From Methanothrix sp. (lineage in GTDB: Archaea; Halobacteriota; Methanosarcinia; Methanotrichales; Methanotrichaceae), in the NCBI RefSeq assembly GCF_030055635.1, contig NZ_JASFYM010000015.1, forward strand, positions 1-47,910: 47,910 nucleotides of DNA, given 5' to 3'. Under the pieces are notes generated by a model. The model did no database searches and had not been told where the DNA came from. It was given only the letters and a program-made list of their open reading frames with translations. Positions 16,116 through 25,223 of the stretch are shown here, piece after piece (positions within the stretch are counted from its first letter, which is position 1; every line of letters begins with the position of its first letter). Made by a program: the position numbers and the translations under genes.

Positions 16116-16781
16116 ATGCGGCTGCTCTGCATAGCTGATGTTCATGATGCATCCTGGAGACTGGAGTTTCTGAAAGGATGCCCTGCGGATCTGATGGTGA
16201 TAGCAGGAGATCTTCACGATGATGGGAGACCGGAGGATGCGGTATATGTTCTCGATGAGCTCTCCCGTTTTCCGCAGATGAAGCTCATAGTCCCAGGCAA
16301 CATGGACCCCAGGACATTCGCGGAGGATCTCTGGCGGAGCCACGGTCTCATACCGATCCACAAATCCTCTTTTGTAGTGGGAAACGTGGGGTTTGTGGGC
16401 ATGGGCGGGATGGTGGCGAGGAACCCCAGGAGGATCGGGGATCCGACAAGGTACTACCACAGCGATGAGGATCTCTACAGGACACTGACGGATCTTCTTC
16501 ACTCGATTCGCGATCTCGAGCGTCGGGTGGTGGTGGTCCATCAGCCGCCCAGGGGCGTGAGAGATCGCCTGTACAACGGAGAGCTGTCTGGGAGTGTTGG
16601 CCTGAGGCGGGTGATTGAGGAGCATCAGCCTGATCTGGTGATATGCGGCCACATCCACGAGGATCGGGGCGCCTCTGCTCTCGGGGGCACACTTGTGGTT
16701 AACGTGGGAGAGGCGCGCATGGGGCATGCTGCGCTTATAGATCTTGATGGTCTTGATGTGGAATGGCTGAGGGCAGAATAG
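16116..16781 (+). CDS. metallophosphoesterase (small, YfcE/MJ0936-like)
   Basis: This 221-residue calcineurin-like phosphoesterase shows the metal ligands in order: LCIADVHD, VIAGDLHDDG, VPGNMD, VVVHQPP and CGHIHEDRG. The usual GNHD is GNMD here, so the catalytic histidine of that motif is replaced by Met, as in a subgroup of archaeal members. The substrate is unknown. It stands alone between a secreted-protein gene and a CBS-domain gene. Confidence 0.85.
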   Translation: MRLLCIADVHDASWRLEFLKGCPADLMVIAGDLHDDGRPEDAVYVLDELSRFPQMKLIVPGNMDPRTFAEDLWRSHGLIPIHKSSFVVGNVGFVGMGGMVARNPRRIGDPTRYYHSDEDLYRTLTDLLHSIRDLERRVVVVHQPPRGVRDRLYNGELSGSVGLRRVIEEHQPDLVICGHIHEDRGASALGGTLVVNVGEARMGHAALIDLDGLDVEWLRAE

Positions 16782-16799
16782 ATTCACTATTCGTCCTTT

Positions 16800-16914
16800 C
16801 AGTATGATGACTTGCCAGAAAAGGCACTGGTCCCTGCTATGCGCTCTTGAAAATGAATGTGTGCTTCCTGCGACCTGTTTGCTTGCCCTCTAAGTTGCTG
16901 AACACACAAGAGCG
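16800..16914 (-). repeat. dispersed ~115-bp repeat, copy 2
   Basis: This is the reverse-complement copy of the repeat at 4348-4462, with shared blocks CGCTCTTGTGTG, CAGCAACT, CATTCATTTTC, CCAGTGCCT and CTGGCAAGTCAT. It fills the gap between the phosphoesterase and the CBS gene. Confidence 0.7.
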
Positions 16915-16965
16915 TCAGTATTTATAGGCGTGTTGCCAAAACGAATGCTTGGCGGAAGTGGTGAT

Positions 16966-17352
16966 ATGCCTGCAAGGGTTATGGATTTGATGAGCTATCC
17001 GGTGCTCACAGTGCCGCCGAACGCGAAGGTCATAGATGCGATAAGGCTGATGGCCAGCGGCCCGAAGGGCTGCGTGATCGTCGCAGAGGGGGGCCTTCTC
17101 AAGGAGGTAAAGGGCATCGTCACAACAAGTCGCATATTCAAGAAGGTATTTGCAGCCGGCCTGGACCCTGAGAAGGTCTGCGTAGCGGATATAATGACTC
17201 CAGCTCCGCTTGTCACGATCTCCCCAGAGGCAACCACAAGAGAGGCGGCTGAGCTCATGGTGCGCCACAACATACGCCGTCTTCCGGTGGTACAGGAGGG
17301 GGCGCTTGTTGGCATAATCACAAGCAAGGACCTCCTGCGGTGCGTGAGGTAA
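16966..17352 (+). CDS. two-CBS-domain protein
   Basis: The product, about 128 residues, is a tandem CBS pair. The first starts at VMDLMSYPVLTVPPNAKVID and the second at VADIMTPAPLVTISPEATTR, ending NIRRLPVVQEGALVGIITSK. CBS pairs bind adenine nucleotides and act as energy-state sensors. The partner protein is unknown. ATG 16966 gives a normal family N terminus, and longer starts at 16945 or 16930 are possible. It is the last gene before tRNA-Ser. Confidence 0.85.
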   Translation: MPARVMDLMSYPVLTVPPNAKVIDAIRLMASGPKGCVIVAEGGLLKEVKGIVTTSRIFKKVFAAGLDPEKVCVADIMTPAPLVTISPEATTREAAELMVRHNIRRLPVVQEGALVGIITSKDLLRCVR

Positions 17353-17419
17353 TTAACGATATCTATTTATGGTAAGGTGGAGACGCATACTCTTGCGCTT
17401 CTGTCAAGTACTGGAGGCG

Positions 17420-17465
17420 CATGCCCGTGCGCGAGAAGTGGCGCGAACGGTGCACGGCTGGCATG
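17420..17465 (+). other. long imperfect hairpin ahead of tRNA-Ser
   Basis: CATGCC at 17420-17425 pairs with GGCATG at 17460-17465, then CGTGC with GCACG, with small internal loops and an inner GCG/CGC step. It ends 15 bases before the tRNA. It may be a processing element, a small RNA or a terminator for the CBS gene; no U-tract follows. Confidence 0.4.
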
Positions 17466-17479
17466 ATTTGGTCACAGGT

Positions 17480-17564
17480 GTCGAGGTAGCCTAGCCAGGT
17501 AGGGCGCAGGTTTGCTAAACCTGTTCCCCTTCGGGGATCGAGGGTTCGAATCCCTCCCTCGGCG
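17480..17564 (+). tRNA. tRNA-Ser (GCT)
   Basis: The gene folds as a class II tRNA. The acceptor GTCGAGG pairs with CCTCGGC with one G-U pair. The anticodon arm is CAGGT-TTGCTAA-ACCTG with anticodon GCT. The long variable arm is TTCCCCTTCGGGGA, the T arm is GAGGG-TTCGAAT-CCCTC and the discriminator is G. No CCA is encoded. It reads AGC and AGU codons. Confidence 0.95.
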
Positions 17565-17703
17565 CTCAAATTTAAGGAGGATTCCTAAAAACCAAGTATT
17601 TTGGTATAAAACTCCTTTGATAAAAGCATGCAGCGACATGCCCAGATCATTGAACAGGAGGTTGATAGGAATCCTCTAAGGAATTCAGCTGCTGACTGGT
17701 AGA

Positions 17704-17748
17704 ACACAGCGGGCGCAGACTCCGGCGATCGGACCGATAGGAACTCAC
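17704..17748 (+). repeat. degenerate solo tnpB 3'-end hairpin (REP-like copy c)
   Basis: ACACAGCGGGCGCAGACTCC followed by GGCGATCGGACCGATAGGAA and CTCA aligns with the family consensus and would encode RAQTPAIGPIGTH. The stem is largely lost. The rest of 17565-17844 shows no gene. Confidence 0.5.
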
Positions 17749-17844
17749 GTGAACAGATCGGGACGCATTGAGGGTGTCGTTTTAAACGGCTGTGAGCAGT
17801 TTGACCTAATGACATGGTCTTTGCGTGCAGAACGAAATGGTGTT

Positions 17845-18759
17845 TCACATACACATTCTCATCAGCGGCTCCTGCATGCCGAATCCTCTCAGGCGGATCT
17901 CATCATCTATGATTATTAGGTATGTGTTACCGCCGCCATCCGCGAGCGAGCCCGCATTTGCGATCAGCAGCTCTTCGTCCCTTCTGTAGATCGCGGCCTG
18001 ATGCGTATCGCCGTAGATGAAGCAATCGACCCTGCCCGGGTGTCGCTCTCTTATGAACCTGAGGATGGCGTCGTACTGGGACTCAACAGGGCTGTATCTC
18101 AGCGTCCTGAGCACTCCAGATCTCACCTTTTCAAATATTCCGGTGACCCTCCAGAGCGACTCCTCGATCTCCACAGCCTCCCCCAGGTAGCAGGACCTGT
18201 AGATGCTCTCATAGGCATATGCCATCATCCTCTCGAGATCCGCAGGAAGCACAGGCTCCCCCGAGAGCCTGCGTAAGCCCTCGAATATCTGCGCAGGGAG
18301 TGATTTGATCCCGTCCAGATGGTGTCCGTGTGTGAACAGAAGACGCCTGCCCCCAATCACAATCTCATACGTGGGATAATGGAATGTCATCTTAAGTCCC
18401 GCAAGATTCATCGACCATTTCAGGTTGGGAAGGTAAACTGCGAACGGCTCGCCCCTCGCAGCCCTCTCGAGAAGGGATAGCTCCTGGCGTATGATCGTCA
18501 TGTGGTGATCGTGATTGCCCACCACATAGCTTACCCTCACGCCCAGCTCGTCCAGCCGCCTGAAGAAATAGCTGGCATCACGGATGGCGCTCTCCATCCG
18601 TACCCGCCAGAGATCGAGGATATCGCCGAGAAGCACGACCTCATCGATACCTTCCCCGTACCTCCAGAGCTCCCATATGAGGTAATCGACATTATCGCGC
18701 CTTGAAAGAGCAGAGCACTTTGAGCCGAAATGCGTATCAGAGATCACAGCAATTGACAT
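17845..18759 (-). CDS. metallophosphoesterase (304 residues)
   Basis: This calcineurin-like phosphoesterase shows all metal and catalytic motifs: VISDTHFGSK, LLGDILDLW, VVGNHDHHM, LFTHGHHLDG and IYGDTHQAAI. The overall pattern recalls UDP-diacylglucosamine hydrolase-like enzymes (GDxLDLW and a late GxTH), but archaea lack lipid A, so the substrate differs. A basic central region (residues about 165-215) could form a cap. It is transcribed away from Hel308 but on the same strand, with about 100 AT-rich bases between them. Confidence 0.85.
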   Translation of the reverse strand: MSIAVISDTHFGSKCSALSRRDNVDYLIWELWRYGEGIDEVVLLGDILDLWRVRMESAIRDASYFFRRLDELGVRVSYVVGNHDHHMTIIRQELSLLERAARGEPFAVYLPNLKWSMNLAGLKMTFHYPTYEIVIGGRRLLFTHGHHLDGIKSLPAQIFEGLRRLSGEPVLPADLERMMAYAYESIYRSCYLGEAVEIEESLWRVTGIFEKVRSGVLRTLRYSPVESQYDAILRFIRERHPGRVDCFIYGDTHQAAIYRRDEELLIANAGSLADGGGNTYLIIIDDEIRLRGFGMQEPLMRMCM

Positions 18760-18864
18760 AAGAGCTACACCCCTTCAGCTGCCCCCACTTCAGCACTAAC
18801 ACATAATTAGGATTCAAACTCAGTAATACTTTAACTTGTTGGTGGATGCGGTAGAACCTCCAAA

Positions 18865-20946
18865 TCATGCCTGGACATCAGAATCCCTGAGCTGTGACAT
18901 CACCATCTCCGCTATCTTCGGGCCGAGGATCTCTGAGAGTGCGGATTTATCCGCGGCTCTGAGGCTCTCCAGGCTCCTGTAGCCTGCCTGGTAGAGCTTC
19001 CTGGCCCTGACCCTGCCTATGCCCTTCAGCTCCAGCAGCTGGAGAAGCTCATCGCCTGCGCCGTAGTGTATCCTGAGCGCCAGCCTCTCTGCAAGATATG
19101 TGACCCCGAGATCCATGTGCTTCGATATCCTGTGCAGCGCGCTCATGAGCCATTCCGCGGTCTCCGCTATCCTCATGACATCTCCCGGGCCGATGTTGTA
19201 TTTGTCCGCAATCCTGTCCTCATGAACCTCATTTATCCAGTCCAGGAGCATGGAGGCAGTCTTCACCTCCCTCAGGAGCCAGTCGAGGTTCTCCTCGCTC
19301 CCCAGCTCTGAGGAGTGCTCGGAGATGAAATCCTCGAGCCAGTTATCGCTCTGCTGGACGAAGAGCAGCTCCATATCAGGGGTCATCGTTATCACATGTA
19401 TGAGCGTGAGCTCAGAGGGCCTGCGAACGCCTCTGATCCCATGGATCATCACCACGGCGCTCAGCGGATCGAGATACAGCCTGGATACCAGAGCACCGAG
19501 GGGTGTTGGCTCGAGATCCTCCTCGATCATATCGCTCTTCACAAGGAACTCCAGGACAGCAGCTATTGTCTCTCCCAGGTGCGATGGATCCTGCTGGCGG
19601 GCGTAGAATGTGGATGACATGAGCCTGCTAAGGGACTCGATCGAATCTGCGAATCCGGATGCGATCGCTGCAAGCACATGCGTCCGAAGCGCTCTCTCGC
19701 TCGCAAGCTTCGACCATATCTCCTCAGGCTCGCCCATTATGTAGTGTTCCATGAGCCTCTGCATCTCCTCCTCGCTTCTGGCCATGATGAGCGACTCGCC
19801 GTAGGGATCGAGCCCCGGCCTGCCCGCTCTGCCTGCCATCTGCCTGTACTCCATGACCGGAATCGGGCGGGTTCCAAGACCCGCCTCATATCTCTTGTAG
19901 CTCCTTATGAGGACCCTGCGCGCAGGCAGGTTCAATCCAGCCGCGAGGGTGGGGGTGCATGCTATGACCTTTATGATGTTCTGCCTGAATCCCAGCTCTA
20001 TCAGACGCCTCTGATCAGGGAGAAGGCCTGCATGATGGAACGCAGCTCCATGCCTAAGGCACATTGCAAGCCTCTTCGAGACCTCGCCCTCGCCGCTCAG
20101 CCTCTCAGCAATCTCGATCGTCTCCTCGGATTCCCGGAGAGCTCCGGCGAGCTTCTGAGCCATCGACTCAGCATTCCTCCTGGTGCTCTCGAATATCAGC
20201 ATCTGGCCGCCCTGATCAACTGTATCCATGACCAGGTTCAGCACCTGGTCCCTGCTCTGGTTCTTGAGCTTCAACTCCCCATCCGGGAAGACCAGGCGGT
20301 CCTCAAACAGAACGCCCTCTCTGAGCCTGACAGGCCGCCAGTCGCTCGAGACCAGCTCCCCCTTTATCCAGTCCGCGATCTCCCTTCCATTGGCTATCGT
20401 CGCGCTGAGCCCTATCACCTGCATCTCGGGGTTGAGATGCATCAGCTTAGTCATCGTCATCTCCAGCGTTGGTCCTCTGTTTGTGGAATCCAGGAGGTGA
20501 ATCTCGTCCACGACAAGAACGCCGATCTTATGCACCCACGAGGCCCCGTTTCGTATGAGCGAGTCCGCCTTCTCGGATGTTGCTATGATTATGTCGTTCC
20601 TTCCCAGACGCTCGTCCTTCCTGTCAAAGTCTCCGGTGCTGATGCCTATCCTCAGGCCGAGCTTGGAGAACCTGCTGAAGCTCTCGAACTTCTCCGAGGC
20701 GAGTGCGCGCAGCGGGACTATGTAAAGAGCCCTTTTTCCAGAGAGCGCACCCCTGAGCATCGCAAGCTCCGCAAGAAGTGTTTTTCCCGCGGCAGTCGGC
20801 ACCGATATGATCATGTTCCTGCCGTCGAGAAGCCCGCGCTCTATCGCATCCGCCTGCGGTGGGTACAGCTCGTCTATCCCCAAGGCCTCGTAAAGCTCTA
20901 TGACGCTCTCCGGCAGCCATCGTGTCAGATCTCTTATCGTGAGCAT
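18865..20946 (-). CDS. hel308: ATP-dependent DNA helicase Hel308
   Basis: This Ski2-like superfamily 2 helicase acts on stalled replication forks, unwinding 3'-to-5'. The 693-residue protein has motif I VPTAAGKTLL (about 49-58), motif II DEIH at 147-150, motif III GLSATIANG and motif VI QMAGRAGRPGLDPYGES. A ratchet domain follows, then a C-terminal helix-hairpin-helix (LLELKGIGRVRARKLYQAGY). The start MLTIRDLTRWLPESVIELYE fits the family. A TATA box (TAGTATATAAGG on the reverse strand, about 20961-20972) lies about 20 bases ahead of the ATG, indicating a leaderless or nearly leaderless message. It diverges from dapL. Confidence 0.94.
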   Translation of the reverse strand: MLTIRDLTRWLPESVIELYEALGIDELYPPQADAIERGLLDGRNMIISVPTAAGKTLLAELAMLRGALSGKRALYIVPLRALASEKFESFSRFSKLGLRIGISTGDFDRKDERLGRNDIIIATSEKADSLIRNGASWVHKIGVLVVDEIHLLDSTNRGPTLEMTMTKLMHLNPEMQVIGLSATIANGREIADWIKGELVSSDWRPVRLREGVLFEDRLVFPDGELKLKNQSRDQVLNLVMDTVDQGGQMLIFESTRRNAESMAQKLAGALRESEETIEIAERLSGEGEVSKRLAMCLRHGAAFHHAGLLPDQRRLIELGFRQNIIKVIACTPTLAAGLNLPARRVLIRSYKRYEAGLGTRPIPVMEYRQMAGRAGRPGLDPYGESLIMARSEEEMQRLMEHYIMGEPEEIWSKLASERALRTHVLAAIASGFADSIESLSRLMSSTFYARQQDPSHLGETIAAVLEFLVKSDMIEEDLEPTPLGALVSRLYLDPLSAVVMIHGIRGVRRPSELTLIHVITMTPDMELLFVQQSDNWLEDFISEHSSELGSEENLDWLLREVKTASMLLDWINEVHEDRIADKYNIGPGDVMRIAETAEWLMSALHRISKHMDLGVTYLAERLALRIHYGAGDELLQLLELKGIGRVRARKLYQAGYRSLESLRAADKSALSEILGPKIAEMVMSQLRDSDVQA

Positions 20947-21028
20947 GAATCCCCTTACCCTTATATACTAAACAGCGCTACTAGATGCGGCAGCATCTGG
21001 ATCCTCCAGCATCTTCGGAGAGATATGA

Positions 21029-22183
21029 ATGTACGCTGATCGGATAAAATCCCTTCCTCCCTATCTGTTCGCTGAGATCGATGGAATCAAGAGGAGAGCG
21101 AGAGAAAGGGGCGTTGACGTCATAGATCTGAGCGTGGGCGACCCGGACATCCCGACACCTGAGCATATCATTAAAGAGATGTGCGAGGCTGTGAAGAGGC
21201 CTGCAAACCATCAGTATCCGTCATACGAGGGAAAGATCGAGTTCAGAGAAGCTGTGGCTGAGTGGTATCGCAATATATTCGGTGTAGATCTGGATCCCTC
21301 CACAGAGATACTGACCCTCATAGGATCGAAGGAGGGGCTCGCGCATGCCCCGCTGGCGTTCGTTAACCCCGGTGACAGGGTTCTCGTCCCGGATCCAGCA
21401 TATACGGTTTACAGCACAGCGGTGATGTTTGCTGGTGGCGTCCCTGAGAGGATGCCCCTCCTGAAGAAGAACTCGTTTCTTCCCGATCTCGAGAGCATAA
21501 GGGCGAGGCTGGAGCAGGACCCGAGCTGGAGGCCGAGGCTGATCTTTCTGAACTACCCGAACAATCCGACCGGCGCGGTCGCAGGAATTGATTTCTTCAG
21601 GGAGCTGGTGGATCTCGCCCGTGAGTACGGAATCATGGTGATGCATGATAACCCGTACTCGGAGATATACTTCGACGGGCGACCTCCCAGCATACTCCAG
21701 GTACCCGGAGCGAAGGATGTGGCTGTCGAGTTCCATTCGCTTTCCAAGACGTACAACATGACGGGCTGGCGCATAGGCATGGTCTCAGGGGGCTCCAGGA
21801 TCATCGAGGGCATCGGCAAGGTCAAGTCGAACATAGACTCCGGAAACTTCGGCGCGGTCCAGGACGCAGGTATAGCTGCTCTGAGAAGCCCGCCGGAGAT
21901 CGTTGATGGATTGAGGTCTGTTTACAGGGAGAGGATAGAGATCCTGTACTCAGCGCTCTGCGATATAGGCCTTGAGCTCTCGAAGCCGAAGGCGACGTTC
22001 TACCTCTGGGCATGGACCGGCGGGGACTCCAGGGAGTACGCCAAGATGCTTCTCGAGAGGACTGGGATTGTCGTGACACCAGGCGTCGGATTCGGCGAGC
22101 ATGGCGAAGGTTACATAAGGCTCTCTGTGACCCAGCCCACAGAGAGGATCGAGATGGCGGCTGAAAGGCTGAGGAATCTCTGA
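21029..22183 (+). CDS. dapL: LL-diaminopimelate aminotransferase
   Basis: This fold-type I PLP aminotransferase makes LL-diaminopimelate from tetrahydrodipicolinate in one step of lysine synthesis, bypassing acylated intermediates. The 384-residue protein has the PLP lysine at about residue 240 in FHSLSKTYNMTGWRIGM, the cofactor-binding NYPNNPTGAV and MHDNPYSEIYFDG, and the C-terminal arginine in GYIRLSVTQP. The N terminus LPPYLFAEIDGIKRRARERG is typical of the methanogen DapL group. GGAG at 21017-21020 precedes the ATG. It ends 11 bases before leuS, so the two are probably cotranscribed. Confidence 0.88.
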   Translation: MYADRIKSLPPYLFAEIDGIKRRARERGVDVIDLSVGDPDIPTPEHIIKEMCEAVKRPANHQYPSYEGKIEFREAVAEWYRNIFGVDLDPSTEILTLIGSKEGLAHAPLAFVNPGDRVLVPDPAYTVYSTAVMFAGGVPERMPLLKKNSFLPDLESIRARLEQDPSWRPRLIFLNYPNNPTGAVAGIDFFRELVDLAREYGIMVMHDNPYSEIYFDGRPPSILQVPGAKDVAVEFHSLSKTYNMTGWRIGMVSGGSRIIEGIGKVKSNIDSGNFGAVQDAGIAALRSPPEIVDGLRSVYRERIEILYSALCDIGLELSKPKATFYLWAWTGGDSREYAKMLLERTGIVVTPGVGFGEHGEGYIRLSVTQPTERIEMAAERLRNL

Positions 22184-22194
22184 GAGGAGGGTGC

Positions 22195-25047
22195 ATGTTG
22201 CGTAAAGAGTATTCAGCGCATGAGATCGAGGCGAAGTGGCAGAGGATATGGGAGGAGGAGGGCGTATTTCACGCGGAGCCTGATTCGAGGAAGAAGTTCT
22301 TCCTGACGATACCATACCCGTACCTGAACGGCAACCTTCACGCCGGACATACGCGCACTTTCACGATAGGCGATGCCATAGCTCGGTACCACAGGATGCT
22401 GGGCGAAAACGTTCTCTTCCCGATGGCATTCCACGCGACAGGTACCCCGATAGTCGGGCTCAGCGAGCTGATCGCGAACCGCGATCCTCTGATATGGGAT
22501 GTATACACCAGGCTGCATGGAATACCGGAGGAGGAGCTGAAGCAGCTGACCACTCCTGAGGCCATAGTCGATTACTTCAGGAGGCAGGCGAAGCTCGCCA
22601 TGAGGAGCATAGGCTACTCAATAGACTGGAGGAGGGAGTTCACAACAACAGATCCAGCATACAACAGGTTCATCGAGTGGCAGTTCGGAATACTCAGGGA
22701 GAAGGGATACGTCACAAAGGGCTCGCATCCTGTGAGATGGTGTCCAAACGATCAGAATCCCGTCGAGGATCACGATATACTGAGGGGAGAGGATGCGACG
22801 ATACTGGACTTCACCCTGATAAAGTTCAGGATCGATGACCGGGTGCTTCCATGCGCAACCCTCCGTCCCGAGACTGTCTTCGGCGTTACGAACCTCTGGG
22901 TGAACCCGAATGTTGTCCACTACGTGGCAAGGGTGAATGATGAGGTCTGGATAGTTAGCCCGCAGGCGTACCACAAGCTCACATTCACTGACAGATCCGT
23001 AGAGAAGATCGGCGAGATCTCCGGGGAGGAGCTGATCGGCAAGAAGGCCAGGAACCCTGTGACGGGCGATGAGATCATCATCCTGCCGGCCACGTTCGTC
23101 GATCCGGACAGCGGCTCCGGCATAGTCATGTCCGTGCCTGCGCATGCCCCTCTGGACTACCTCGCGCTCAGGGATCTCTACGATGCGGATCTGAGCAGGT
23201 ACGGCATAAGAGAGGATCTCCGCAGCATAAAATTCATCTCCCTGATATCTGTGCCGGAGTACGGGGAGTTTCCTGCTGTTGATGCCGTGAACGAGCTGGG
23301 TGTTAAGGACCAGAACGATCCGAAAGCAGAGGAGGCGACGAAGCTAGTCTACCGCAGGGAGTTTCACAATGGCGTGCTGAAGGATATCACCGGAAGGTAC
23401 GCCGGAACCCCGGTGCACAGGATAAAGGACATCCTGCTTCAGGACCTCATAGATCAGGGTGTGGCCGAGATATTCTACGAGTTCAGCGAGACTCCGGTGA
23501 TATGCAGATGCGGGACCAGATGTGTCGTCAAGATGGTCCGGGATCAGTGGTTCCTGGAGTACTCAGATCCCGTCTGGAAGTCCAGGGTGCTTGAGTGTCT
23601 CGCTGGCATGAGGATCATACCTGAGGAGATGCGTGCTGAGTTCATCAACAAGATCGACTGGCTCAAGGACAAGGCGTGCGCAAGGCGGAAGGGCCTGGGC
23701 ACAAGGCTTCCCTGGGATAAGGAGTGGCTGATAGAGTCGCTGGCTGACAGCACGATCTACATGGCGTTCTACATCCTGGCGAAGTATGTCAACGCTGGCA
23801 TGAGGATAGACCGGCTGGTCCCACAGTTCTTCGACTACATCTTCCTCGGAAGGGGCACTCCTGAGGAGGTCGCATCCCTGACAGGAGTTGATGTGGAGAC
23901 TGTGAAGCGAATACGCGAGGACTTCGAGTACTGGTATCCCGTGGACCTCAGGACCTCAGGAAAGGATCTGGTGGCGAACCACCTTCTGTTCTTCCTTTAC
24001 CACCACGTGGCGATATTTCCGGAGAGCCTCTGGCCCAGGGCGATAGCCGTTAACGGTTTCGTCTCTCTGGAGGGACAGAAGATGTCGAAGTCCAGAGGGC
24101 CTATACTCACGCTCAAGCAGGCGGTGGCAGAGAACGGCGCTGATGTGACGAGGCTGTACATACTTGCGAACGCAGAGTACACCCAGGATGCGGACTGGAG
24201 AAATGATGGGGCGCAGGCGACACGCGGGCAGGTCGAGAGGTTCTACGCGCTCGCCAGGGAGATCATCGAGAGGAATGACATAGATGAAAGCGCGGAGCTG
24301 ACGCTGATCGACAGGTGGATGTTATCGCGACTCCAGCGCAGGATCATCGAGACGACAGATGCGCTGAACAACATCCAGACCAGAAGGGCGCTTCAGAGCG
24401 CTTTCTACCACATGCTCAACGATCTGAGATGGTACGAGAGGAGAGGTGGTAAAAACCAGCTCCGCAGGATACTGAATGTCTGGGTCAGACTGATGGCTCC
24501 GTTCACCCCGCACATCTGCGAGGAGATCTGGCAGAACATAGGCGAGGGATATGTTTCAAGAGCCACCTGGCCGGTTCCGGAGATGTCGCTCATAGATGAG
24601 CACGCGGAGCGGGCAGAGGCCTACCTGGAGCAGACACAGAGGGATATCGAGGAGATCATAAGGGTGACTAAGACGAAGCCCGGGAGGATCGTGCTTTACA
24701 CAACCCCATCCTGGAAGAAAGAGATGCTCCGACTTGCTCTGGAGGTATCGAATGGCGGGAGGCTTGATATGAGCGCTCTGATGAGATCGGCCATGAGCCA
24801 TCCGGAGATCCAGAGCCACAGGAAGGATGCTCAAAAGTACGGTGGCAGGCTCGCGAAGTCAGCGCATGCTCTGAGCGGGGATGTGCTTGCGCTTGACGAG
24901 TTCGGGATACTCTCCAGGGAGAGGGAGTACCTCTCACAGGCGTTTGGCTGCCCGGTTGAGGTCTACTCCGCTGACAATCCCACATACGATCCGAAGGGCA
25001 GGGCACAGAATGCAGAGCCTGGAAGGCCAGCGATATACATAGAGTGA
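22195..25047 (+). CDS. leuS: leucyl-tRNA synthetase
   Basis: This 950-residue class I synthetase of the archaeal/eukaryotic type has the ATP-binding HAGH at 49-52, an editing domain with TLRPETVFGVTNLWVNP, and KMSKS at 629-633. An anticodon-binding domain (MLNDLRWYERRG) and a C-terminal extension ending at the 2853rd base of the gene follow. All catalytic signatures are intact. GAGGAGG lies directly ahead of the ATG at 22195, overlapping the dapL end. It attaches leucine to tRNA-Leu. Confidence 0.96.
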   Translation: MLRKEYSAHEIEAKWQRIWEEEGVFHAEPDSRKKFFLTIPYPYLNGNLHAGHTRTFTIGDAIARYHRMLGENVLFPMAFHATGTPIVGLSELIANRDPLIWDVYTRLHGIPEEELKQLTTPEAIVDYFRRQAKLAMRSIGYSIDWRREFTTTDPAYNRFIEWQFGILREKGYVTKGSHPVRWCPNDQNPVEDHDILRGEDATILDFTLIKFRIDDRVLPCATLRPETVFGVTNLWVNPNVVHYVARVNDEVWIVSPQAYHKLTFTDRSVEKIGEISGEELIGKKARNPVTGDEIIILPATFVDPDSGSGIVMSVPAHAPLDYLALRDLYDADLSRYGIREDLRSIKFISLISVPEYGEFPAVDAVNELGVKDQNDPKAEEATKLVYRREFHNGVLKDITGRYAGTPVHRIKDILLQDLIDQGVAEIFYEFSETPVICRCGTRCVVKMVRDQWFLEYSDPVWKSRVLECLAGMRIIPEEMRAEFINKIDWLKDKACARRKGLGTRLPWDKEWLIESLADSTIYMAFYILAKYVNAGMRIDRLVPQFFDYIFLGRGTPEEVASLTGVDVETVKRIREDFEYWYPVDLRTSGKDLVANHLLFFLYHHVAIFPESLWPRAIAVNGFVSLEGQKMSKSRGPILTLKQAVAENGADVTRLYILANAEYTQDADWRNDGAQATRGQVERFYALAREIIERNDIDESAELTLIDRWMLSRLQRRIIETTDALNNIQTRRALQSAFYHMLNDLRWYERRGGKNQLRRILNVWVRLMAPFTPHICEEIWQNIGEGYVSRATWPVPEMSLIDEHAERAEAYLEQTQRDIEEIIRVTKTKPGRIVLYTTPSWKKEMLRLALEVSNGGRLDMSALMRSAMSHPEIQSHRKDAQKYGGRLAKSAHALSGDVLALDEFGILSREREYLSQAFGCPVEVYSADNPTYDPKGRAQNAEPGRPAIYIE

Positions 25048-25079
25048 CCGGGCGGGGGAGGCAGTGGCTCTGTTGCGCC

Positions 25080-25125
25080 CCCTCTCAGGCCTGAAGACCG
25101 GAGTTTGCGCCCTGCTGCTCTCCAT
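25080..25125 (-). repeat. solo tnpB 3'-end hairpin (REP-like copy d)
   Basis: CCTCTCAGGCCTGAAGACCG and GAGTTTGCGCCCTGCTGCTC form the reverse-oriented copy, encoding RAQTPVFRPERG on the minus strand. It sits between the converging leuS and DJ-1 genes. The rest of 25048-25223 shows nothing else. Confidence 0.78.
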
Positions 25126-25223
25126 CACCGTCGTGGCTGCTGTGCGATTGCTCCTGAACGCAGACCGAAGCTTCTGCTACCCTTCGCCCCCAAGAAGTAT
25201 AACGATCGCTCAGGCGGATCGTC

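Noticed and set aside
16800..16914. Box C/D guide RNA inside the dispersed repeat
   Set aside because: ATGATGA and CTGA are present in this copy but about 90 bases apart, and the C-like box is not kept in the copy at 4348-4462.
17363..17569. Minus-strand 68-codon frame with GGIRTLDPRRGTGLANL
   Set aside because: This is the familiar mistranslation of a tRNA gene; it lies opposite tRNA-Ser.
19678..21039. 453-codon plus-strand frame opposite Hel308
   Set aside because: It is the antisense shadow of the intact helicase gene, with no recognisable domain.
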